A stretch of 64,000 nucleotides of DNA from Spirochaetota bacterium (GTDB lineage Bacteria > Spirochaetota > Spirochaetia > Treponematales > UBA12059): NCBI GenBank assembly GCA_018262985.1, contig JADFDI010000004.1:62001-126000 (forward strand), given 5' to 3'. Position numbers and translations under genes: made by a program. Each line of letters opens with the position of its first letter. The first letter of the stretch is position 1. This document shows, in pieces, positions 6,714-13,113 of this stretch. Below the pieces are notes generated by a model that did not search any database, was not told the origin of the DNA, and saw only the letters and a program-made list of their open reading frames with translations.

Positions 6714-7715
6714 CTAGGCTTTCGCGGAGGCCGGCGCGGGCGCCGAGGCGCGCGGGACCGGCTCCGTGAGGAAGGTGCGCGATTCGAACGGGGCTCCTTC
6801 GGCGAGTCGGGCGTTCACCGTCTCGAACAGGGCTTCGCCGAGGTCCTGCCCGGCCTGGCGGATGCTCGAGAGCGGCGGGTCGAGGAAGGGCGCCCAAGCT
6901 TCGTCGTCGAAGCCCACGAGGGCGAGGTCGCGGGGCACGCGGATGTCGTAGCCCGGCAGGGCGGCGAGGAGCCCGGCGGCCATGCGGTCGTTGTGGCAGA
7001 GCAGGGCGTCGGGGCGTTCGCTGGCGCGGGCGAAGATGGCCTCGGCGGCTTCGCGCCCGCCCTCGAAGCCTTTCCCGGTATGGAACACCAGGGCCGGATC
7101 GGGGACGAGGCCCGCTTCCTCGAGCCCGCGCTTCCAGCCCGCGATCCGTTCGTCGGCGCGGAAGTCCTCCACGAGCAGGGCCACGCGCCGCCTGCCCGAG
7201 GCGACGAGCGAGGCCGTGGCCGCGCGGTAGCCTTCGGAGCGGTCGATGTAGAACGCCGGGTACGCGACCTTGCCGGGCGGGTCGACGAGCAGGAAGGGGA
7301 AGCCTTCCTCGGCCAGGCGGTCGAGGACGGCGGCGCGCGGGCCGGGACGGTTGGAAAAGAGGACGAGGGCGTCGGAGCGCATCGAAAGCTCGCGGATCTC
7401 GCGCTCCTCGGCGTCGAGGCCGTCGGCCCAGGCCACCATGACCGCGTAGCCTAGGGGACCGAAGCGTCGCGCGACGGTCTCGACGCGGCGCATGGTGGTG
7501 TCGCTCGCGACGGCGTTCACCACGATGGCGACGACGCGGCGGCGCTTGGTTTTGAGCGAGCGGGCGCCCGGGTCGGGCCGATAGTCGAGGCGCGCCATGA
7601 CGGCGAGCACCCGCTCGCGCGTCCCGGCCTCGACGGCGTCGGAGCCGTTGAGCACCCGCGAGACCGTCCGCGCCGAGACGCACGCCTCGCGCGCTATGTC
7701 ATGGATGGTGGGCAT
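6714..7715 (-). CDS. LacI-family transcriptional regulator
   Basis: 333 residues with an N-terminal LacI helix-turn-helix and hinge (TIHDIAREACVSARTVSRVL, then YRPDPGARSLKTKR). A periplasmic-binding-protein-like effector domain follows, with the conserved end signature ALVGFDDEAWAPFLDPPLSS. It is probably the local regulator of the sugar-acid genes, with a sugar or sugar-acid effector. GGGAGGGAAG precedes ATG 7715. The stop codon is 1 nt from repeat copy 2, which therefore separates it from the PfkB kinase gene on the same strand. No clear repeated operator was found in front of the putative target genes; one candidate lies upstream of this gene itself. Confidence 0.92.
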   Translation of the reverse strand: MPTIHDIAREACVSARTVSRVLNGSDAVEAGTRERVLAVMARLDYRPDPGARSLKTKRRRVVAIVVNAVASDTTMRRVETVARRFGPLGYAVMVAWADGLDAEEREIRELSMRSDALVLFSNRPGPRAAVLDRLAEEGFPFLLVDPPGKVAYPAFYIDRSEGYRAATASLVASGRRRVALLVEDFRADERIAGWKRGLEEAGLVPDPALVFHTGKGFEGGREAAEAIFARASERPDALLCHNDRMAAGLLAALPGYDIRVPRDLALVGFDDEAWAPFLDPPLSSIRQAGQDLGEALFETVNARLAEGAPFESRTFLTEPVPRASAPAPASAKA

Positions 7716-7778
7716 GGCGCTTCCCTCCCCGCCGCGGCTTCCCTCCCGATTGCCGGCATTCCGGCGCGGGCAGGCGGG

Positions 7779-7792
7779 TGCCATCGGTGGCA
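7779..7792. promoter_or_regulatory. Possible LacI-type operator
   Basis: Palindrome TGCCATCGGTGGCA (5-bp arms), 64 bp upstream of the LacI gene in its 133-bp upstream gap, close to TATGGT on the minus strand. It could be an autoregulatory operator. The evidence is only symmetry and position. Confidence 0.25.
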
Positions 7793-7848
7793 TCACCATT
7801 AACCATAGCGATTCGCGGCGGCGAGGGCAAGGGGAGCGAGGGAGGGGA

Positions 7849-8472
7849 TCAGGGAACCGAGGTTCGCGCGGAGAACGGGAAGGCGGCGAGGCCGCGTAGG
7901 TCCGTGACGAGCCCCGGCCCCGGTTTCTCCAGGTCGACCCAGTCCAGGAGGGTGTTCGGGCGGCCGGAATCCGCGCCCGGGGCGGGCCAGGAAGGCGGCG
8001 GGGCCTTCCACGAGCCGTCCGCGTTCAGCATGTGCGAACGGTCGCTTACGAGTCCCGCGAGATAGTCCTCGGCGGGAATCAGGCGGAAGCGCGGCCGGAG
8101 GCGCGGTGGCGTCCGGGGCGCGAACGAGGACCGGAGCCAGGCCTTGAGCGGCAGCGGAAAGCCGGGCGTCGCGTCGAGGTCAAGGACCCGCGCGCCCGAG
8201 CGAGCGTCGGCGACGAGGGCGACCACATGGTAATCCCAGAGGACAAGCCCGTCCGGCGGCTGTCCGGCGAGCTGGCGCAGCATCGGCACCACGCGGTCCG
8301 CATTGGAAACGACGAGCGCCCACGCGGGGCGCCCGGCCAGTTCCGGCCGCCCGAGGAGGCGGTGGACGTTCTCCTCGCAATAGAAGGCGACGCGCTCGCA
8401 GGCCCCGAGCGGCGGCAAGGCGCGCGGGCGCGGCTTGCCAGGCCCTCCCGGCGCCGGGTCGATGGGACTCAC
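7849..8472 (-). CDS. Protein N-terminal glutamine amidohydrolase (NTAQ1/WDYHV family)
   Basis: 207 residues from the GTG chosen here. Deamidates an N-terminal Gln to Glu; in eukaryotes this feeds the Arg/N-degron pathway. Family signatures are YCEENV (catalytic Cys, about residue 32), the diagnostic WDYHVV (His about 82), LDLDATPGFPLP (Asp about 98) and, near the C-terminus, SDRSHM. Triad spacing and length match human NTAQ1 (205 residues; Cys28-His81-Asp97) closely. GTG 8472 overlaps the stop codon of the upstream lipoprotein gene by 4 nt (GTGA), giving translational coupling. No arginyl- or leucyl-transferase or adaptor gene is nearby. The fold call is strong; the physiological substrate is unknown. 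Confidence 0.88.
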   Translation of the reverse strand: MSPIDPAPGGPGKPRPRALPPLGACERVAFYCEENVHRLLGRPELAGRPAWALVVSNADRVVPMLRQLAGQPPDGLVLWDYHVVALVADARSGARVLDLDATPGFPLPLKAWLRSSFAPRTPPRLRPRFRLIPAEDYLAGLVSDRSHMLNADGSWKAPPPSWPAPGADSGRPNTLLDWVDLEKPGPGLVTDLRGLAAFPFSARTSVP

Positions 8473-10091
8473 CAGGCGAAGGCGGCCGCGAGCCCGCCGG
8501 CGAAATACCAGGAATTGAAGCCGCGCCACTCCCCGGCGCCGATCAGGGAGACGACCACGGCCTGGTCGGGAACGTACCAGGCGAGTTCAGCGGCGACCGA
8601 GAGCGGATCGCGGAAGCCGGTCCCGCCCCCGAGGGGCTCCGTGCGCGCGACGGCGCTCGCGGCGAGGGTCAGGTCCCCCGCGTCCCCGAGCGGAACGAGG
8701 GCTTCCGCTCCGGCGCGGAGGTAGGCCCAGGCGAAGAAGCCGGGGACGTCCCAGGCCCAGTCGTCGTAGCCGGGATAGAAGGTGGATGCGTGTCCTTCGA
8801 CCGACGCGAACAGGCGGTTCCGCCCCGCGCGGGCTTCGGCGACGAAGCTCGCGCCGAAACCGGGGAAGCGCGCCGGACCGTCCCACGCGGCGGGCCAGCC
8901 GGCGGCGTCCGGGTCGGTGAAGCTGCCCCAGGCGCCGGAGACGAGCAGGGCCGCGGCGAAGGCGCCCGTGTCGACGAGTCCCGTCTTGAAGGAGCCGGCC
9001 ACCGAAACGCTCGAGGGCGAGACGGAGGCCGTCGATCCGAAGTACGGCACGCCCATGACCGACAGGGCGAGCTCGGCGACGCCGCCGAAGAGCCCGCCCG
9101 CACGGAAACCGGCCCAGGCGGGCACCCGGGTCGCGAAGTCCGCCCCGGATGCAAGGTCGGAATCGAGGAAGGCGTAGAGTCCGGCCGCCGTCTGGAAGCG
9201 CTCGCCCGGGCTCACCGTGGCGTCGGGCGCGAGCATGGCGCCGCCGAAGCCGCCGTGCAGCGTGGAGGCGCGGATGGGGATCCTGCCGGGCTCGATGCGC
9301 ACCGGCAGCTCGAGCCTCGCCCGGCGGCCGTCAACGCCTTCACCCTCGACGAGGGCGACATAGCGGCCCTCGCCGAGCTCGCGTCCGGCATCGTCGCGGC
9401 CGTCCCACGAGAGCGTCACGGGCCATTCTTCGATCGAGCCTGAACCCAGGTCCCGGATCGAAGCGCCTTGAGCGTCCACGATTTCGGCCCGCCAGGTTCC
9501 GCGCGTCGTGGCCTGGAAGCCCAGGCGCGCCGTGCCGCCGAGACCCGGCTGGGCGGGGTCGAAGCGCGGCGCCGAGCTTCCGCGCGGCGAGAGGCCGAAG
9601 GGACGGGCCGGCATGGACGCCTGCAGCGAGACGCTGCCCCAGGACGGCAAGTCCAGGTAGGTCTCCCAGTCCTCGTACCCGAAAAGCTCCGCTTCGACGC
9701 GCGCGAGGCCGGCATCGGTACGTCCGGAGACGCGACCCGAGGAATCGGCGTCGCCGAGCCAGGCGCCGTTCACGAAGACCCGCGCCCCCGGCGCGAGCCC
9801 CGCGACGAGGATCTCGCAGCTCGGCTTCGGCGCCTGGATGACCACGAAGACCGTGGACGAGGAGGAATCGTCGTCATCGGAATCCCAGCTCCAGCCGCCG
9901 CCGGAATCGTCGTCGTCCTCGTCATCGCCGGAGTCCTGGTTGGCCGCGGCGGCCCGGGCCGCGGCGGATTCGTCGCCCGCGACCGAGGAAGAGTACGCCG
10001 AACCGGAACCGGTGGCGCAGGAGGCGAGAACGAAGGCGAACGGGAGGAGGATGGCGGCGACGGTCGGCCGCGGGAAGCTTCGGATGCGCAT
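8469..10091 (-). CDS. Outer-surface lipoprotein with PEGA-like and FlgD-Ig-like domains
   Basis: 540 residues. The signal peptide ends in the lipobox LASC (Cys about 24). A Ser/Asp-rich acidic low-complexity stretch covers about residues 40-80. A PEGA-like domain follows (VAGLAPGARVFVNGAWLGD; GYEDWETYLDL), then a FlgD-type Ig-like module (VTLSWDGRDDAGRELGEGRY). The rest, about 250 residues, is rich in Gly, Ala and aromatics with alternating patterns, as in a small outer-membrane barrel. ATG 10091 was chosen: the -10-like TACACT ends 6 nt upstream and no ribosome-binding site is present. Its stop overlaps the start of the glutamine amidase gene. Function unknown; probably envelope-associated. 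Confidence 0.7.
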   Translation of the reverse strand: MRIRSFPRPTVAAILLPFAFVLASCATGSGSAYSSSVAGDESAAARAAAANQDSGDDEDDDDSGGGWSWDSDDDDSSSSTVFVVIQAPKPSCEILVAGLAPGARVFVNGAWLGDADSSGRVSGRTDAGLARVEAELFGYEDWETYLDLPSWGSVSLQASMPARPFGLSPRGSSAPRFDPAQPGLGGTARLGFQATTRGTWRAEIVDAQGASIRDLGSGSIEEWPVTLSWDGRDDAGRELGEGRYVALVEGEGVDGRRARLELPVRIEPGRIPIRASTLHGGFGGAMLAPDATVSPGERFQTAAGLYAFLDSDLASGADFATRVPAWAGFRAGGLFGGVAELALSVMGVPYFGSTASVSPSSVSVAGSFKTGLVDTGAFAAALLVSGAWGSFTDPDAAGWPAAWDGPARFPGFGASFVAEARAGRNRLFASVEGHASTFYPGYDDWAWDVPGFFAWAYLRAGAEALVPLGDAGDLTLAASAVARTEPLGGGTGFRDPLSVAAELAWYVPDQAVVVSLIGAGEWRGFNSWYFAGGLAAAFAW

Positions 10092-10097
10092 GAACTG

Positions 10098-10103
10098 AGT
10101 GTA
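10098..10103 (-). promoter_or_regulatory. -10 hexamer of the lipoprotein gene, leaderless arrangement
   Basis: TACACT on the minus strand ends 6 nt before ATG 10091 and no Shine-Dalgarno lies between, so the predicted transcript starts at or next to the start codon. No good -35 is visible. Confidence 0.5.
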
Positions 10104-10170
10104 GCGCATGTCGCGCGATAGAACGGGAGGCGCTCGCGGTACGGCGCAGCGCGAAGCCTGGCGAAACGCG

Positions 10171-10176
10171 TATACT
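10171..10176 (+). promoter_or_regulatory. -10 hexamer of the DUF72 gene, leaderless arrangement
   Basis: TATACT ends 6 nt before ATG 10183, with no Shine-Dalgarno between. It is divergent from the lipoprotein promoter within a 91-bp intergenic region. A -35 is not obvious. Confidence 0.55.
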
Positions 10177-10182
10177 GTCGGC

Positions 10183-11076
10183 ATGGGCACGATCCGCCTG
10201 GGCACCTGTTCGTGGAAATATCCCTCGTGGGAAGGCCTCGTCTATTCCTCGAGGGAACCCGCCGACTTCCTGGCCGAGTACGCGGCGAAGCACGACGCGG
10301 TCGAGGTCGACCAGTGGTTCTGGTCGCTCGGGAAGGGCGGGAAGGCAGCCCTGCCGCGGCCGGAGACGGTGCGCGATTACGACGCGGCCACCCCGCCCGG
10401 TTTCCGCTTCGTGGCGAAGTGCCCGAACGCGCTCACGCTGACGCGGCCCTACGCGCGTTCGGGCGGCGGCGAGCCGAACCCGCGCTTCCTTGACCCAAGC
10501 CTCGCGCTGGCCTGGGTCGAGGCGCTCGGTCCCCTACTCCCCAAGGTCGGCCTCCACGTCCTCCAGTTCGAGTACCTCAACAAGGAGAAGATGCCCGGGG
10601 GAAGGGCGGAGTTCCTCGACCGGCTCGGACCCTTCCTCGAAGCCCTGCCCGCCGACCTGCCCTGGGCGGTCGAGATCCGGAACCCGCGCTGGTTCGACTC
10701 GGGCTGGCTCGATTTCCTGCGGGAGCGGCGCGCCGCGCCCGTGTTCCTGCAGGGCTACTGGATGGACGACGCCGAACCCTCGCTGCGCCTCGCGGCGGGC
10801 CGCCTCGACCCGAAAGGCCCGCCCGCCTGCCTCCGCCTCCACGGCGAGGATCGCGAGGGCATGGAGGAGCGCACCGGGGAGGACTGGTCGCGGATCGTCC
10901 GACCGAAGGACGGAGAGCTCGAGCGCCTCGTGCCCGCGGCGCGCGCCCTGGCCGACACCGTTTCCTCGGGCATCGAGGCCGCGGAGGGCATCGGGCTCTT
11001 TCTCAACATCAACAACCACTACGAAGGCTCGGCGCCGATCACGCTGGGGAAGGTTCAAGCCTTGCTGTCGGCGTGA
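10183..11076 (+). CDS. DUF72 (YecE-type) family protein
   Basis: 297-residue TIM-barrel-like protein of the DUF72 family. The N-terminal GTCSWKYPSWEGLVY, EVDQWFW, FRFVAKCPNALT, AVEIRNPRWF and the C-terminal FLNINNHYEGSAPITL are the usual conserved blocks. Members are common in bacteria and archaea; the fold resembles xylose-isomerase-like barrels, but the reaction is not established. Three upstream Met/Val alternatives lack any signal; ATG 10183 matches the family's N-terminus. It is convergent with the InlB-repeat lipoprotein gene. Confidence 0.88.
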   Translation: MGTIRLGTCSWKYPSWEGLVYSSREPADFLAEYAAKHDAVEVDQWFWSLGKGGKAALPRPETVRDYDAATPPGFRFVAKCPNALTLTRPYARSGGGEPNPRFLDPSLALAWVEALGPLLPKVGLHVLQFEYLNKEKMPGGRAEFLDRLGPFLEALPADLPWAVEIRNPRWFDSGWLDFLRERRAAPVFLQGYWMDDAEPSLRLAAGRLDPKGPPACLRLHGEDREGMEERTGEDWSRIVRPKDGELERLVPAARALADTVSSGIEAAEGIGLFLNINNHYEGSAPITLGKVQALLSA

Positions 11077-11096
11077 ATGGTACTCAAAACGGACGC

Positions 11097-11159
11097 GGCG
11101 CCGATTCGCGCCGGCGTCGCGTCGTCGATAGCGCCGATCGCCCCGCAGCGAATCGCGCC
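11097..11159. terminator. Inverted repeat between convergent genes
   Basis: GGCGCCGATTCGC (11097-11109) can pair, with one bulged base, with GCGAATCGCGCC (11148-11159). It fills the 88-bp gap between the convergent DUF72 and InlB-repeat genes and may end both transcripts. There is no T-tract. Confidence 0.4.
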
Positions 11160-11164
11160 AAGCT

Positions 11165-12886
11165 TCACCAGGTGGCGCCGCCGTCGATGGACTTGGCCTG
11201 GCGCGTGAAACTGGCCGGCGGGAAGGTCGAAATCACGGGCGAGAACGTGTACCAAAGCACTTCGCCCTGCATGTACGAAGATACCGCCCTGGTCGACCCC
11301 GACTCCTGTCCGGGAATGGCGCGGACCGTCCAGGTCGCGCCGCCGTCGGTCGACACGAGGCAACGGGCGTAGTCGTAGTCCAGGGCTTCCCGGTCGACGA
11401 TGTAGGCGAGGCAGTAGCTCGCGACGTCGTACTGCCTGAAGCGCAGGCGCGCCGCGACGCCGGCTCCGGCGGTGGTCTCCGGAATCGGCAGCGCGGACAG
11501 GGTTTCGAAGCGATCGTCGGTCGCGAAGACGAGGAGGCTCCCTGCCGGGAACGTCGCGGCGGTATCCGTACGATAGGCGAGTATGCCATTGCCGGTGGCG
11601 GGATCCATCGCGATGGCGGTGTGCTCGTTTATGGCCGCGTCGGACGCGAGGGTATCGATGGTCCACGCAGTCGCCCCGGCGAGGTCCACCGCGGACGCGC
11701 GGGCCCACTTGATGTCCTGGTTCGTCGCGTCGACGTAGGAGATAAACCACTCGCCGTCCTTGCTCGTGCCGTGCGTGATGGAGCAGAAGGACCCGACGTC
11801 GCCGCCCGAGTCGACCGTCTCCACGTACCATGACGAACCCAAGAGGCTCTTCGCGATCTTGAGGTCGCCGTTCGTCGCGTCGTAGTACGCGATGCAGACG
11901 CCGCCGGCCTTGAGAACGAGGTCATCGTACGGCGGAGCCGCCGCCAACTGGCAGGAGCTCCCGACGTCGCCCGTCGAGTCGATGGTGGTCAAGGTCGGCA
12001 TCGTGTCGCCCTCAAAGAATCGCGCGGTTTTCAGGTCGCCCGCCGCTGAATCGTAGTACGCGACCACGACCATGTTCGTGATGGCATCGCGCACCAGACC
12101 AAGGCTGCACGAAGCGCCGACGTTCCCGGAGCCGTCGAGCGTCAGCGCGTCGCCCCAGGTCATTCCGCCGTCCTCGGAAAGCCGGTACTTCAAGGCGCCG
12201 CCTTCGACCCAGACCGCGTGGACGTCCGTACCGTCGACGATGGTATCCGAGCAGGACGCGCCCGCCGCGGCGAGGTCCTGCCAACCGTGCCACTCCTCGA
12301 ACGCCGCGCTCACCGTCGCGTCGCCTTCGCTCAGAGTCACGGACGTTGAAGCCGACAAGGGGCTCTCGATGGCCGCGGCCGTCTCCGACGTGACGCTCCA
12401 CCCCTTGAATACCTGGCCGGAGTCCGGACTGGCGCTTATCGGATAGGCTACCCCGTGCGTCACCCCCACGCTCCCGGACGGCGCGGTCGTGCCCGTCCCG
12501 GTCTTGGTCACGGTAAGCGTGTAGTTGTTGATTCCGAAGTTGGCCTTTATGGCGGCGTTGCCGTCCGCCAGGGTGACGGTGGTGATGGCCCGGGACGTGT
12601 CGCCGAAGCTGACGCCCGCGCCGCTCTCCACCGTCCATTCGACGAAGTGGTAACCCGTATCGTGGGTCGCGGTCAGCGACATGGCCACGCCCTTCTTCGC
12701 GGACACGGCCCCGCTCGGCACGGCCGAGCCTCCTTCGCCGGCGGATATGGTCAGCGTGTACGAGGGGATGTTGTCCCAGGCGATGTCATCGAGCAGGCCG
12801 GCGTCGCAGGACGCGGCGGTAGCGGCGAGCAGGATCGCGACGACGGCCTTCGCCTGAAGGCGGCGGTTCGCTTGGATCGTGCGCAT
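11165..12886 (-). CDS. InlB-repeat surface lipoprotein with BNR-like C-terminal domain (two repeats)
   Basis: 573 residues. A signal peptide with lipobox AASC (Cys about 27) is followed by two about 79-residue beta repeats of the divergent InlB B-repeat type, each starting Y-T-L-T and containing PSG, HGV/KGV and GW/EW landmarks. A C-terminal region of about 370 residues has recurring YYDxAxGDLK, GxVGxxC and DGGxTW elements, resembling a BNR/sialidase-like propeller. It ends exactly at DGGATW. It is a paralogue of the next gene upstream (13114-15768), which has six repeats. Surface display by lipidation is likely; the ligand is unknown. The start ATG is preceded by GAGGA. Confidence 0.8.
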   Translation of the reverse strand: MRTIQANRRLQAKAVVAILLAATAASCDAGLLDDIAWDNIPSYTLTISAGEGGSAVPSGAVSAKKGVAMSLTATHDTGYHFVEWTVESGAGVSFGDTSRAITTVTLADGNAAIKANFGINNYTLTVTKTGTGTTAPSGSVGVTHGVAYPISASPDSGQVFKGWSVTSETAAAIESPLSASTSVTLSEGDATVSAAFEEWHGWQDLAAAGASCSDTIVDGTDVHAVWVEGGALKYRLSEDGGMTWGDALTLDGSGNVGASCSLGLVRDAITNMVVVAYYDSAAGDLKTARFFEGDTMPTLTTIDSTGDVGSSCQLAAAPPYDDLVLKAGGVCIAYYDATNGDLKIAKSLLGSSWYVETVDSGGDVGSFCSITHGTSKDGEWFISYVDATNQDIKWARASAVDLAGATAWTIDTLASDAAINEHTAIAMDPATGNGILAYRTDTAATFPAGSLLVFATDDRFETLSALPIPETTAGAGVAARLRFRQYDVASYCLAYIVDREALDYDYARCLVSTDGGATWTVRAIPGQESGSTRAVSSYMQGEVLWYTFSPVISTFPPASFTRQAKSIDGGATW

Positions 12887-13067
12887 GGTTTCCTCGCTTC
12901 GACGGAGGATACGCGCAGGGGGATCCGGTTGTAGCGCCTGTAGCGGGACGGAGGGGTCCGGGTGCGTGGGTGGTTACTGTTTATAGTATCGCAGGAGTTC
13001 GGGGACGTCAAAGGCGGAGCCCTGGAGGAATTTCCAGTCCTTGGGGCCTATCCATCCCGGTCCGATG

Positions 13068-13095
13068 GCGGGAAGGGAGGTAGCCCCCTCCCGCC
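13068..13095 (-). terminator. Hairpin between the two InlB-repeat genes
   Basis: GGCGGGAAGGGAGG (from 13068) pairs imperfectly with CCCCCTCCCGCC (13084-13095), 18 nt after the stop of the upstream paralogue on the minus strand. A second small hairpin, CTGGA/TCCAG, follows at about 13022-13037. There is no T-tract. The rest of the 227-bp gap shows no other feature. Confidence 0.4.
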
Positions 13096-13113
13096 CCGGA
13101 TGAGATTCAGAAC

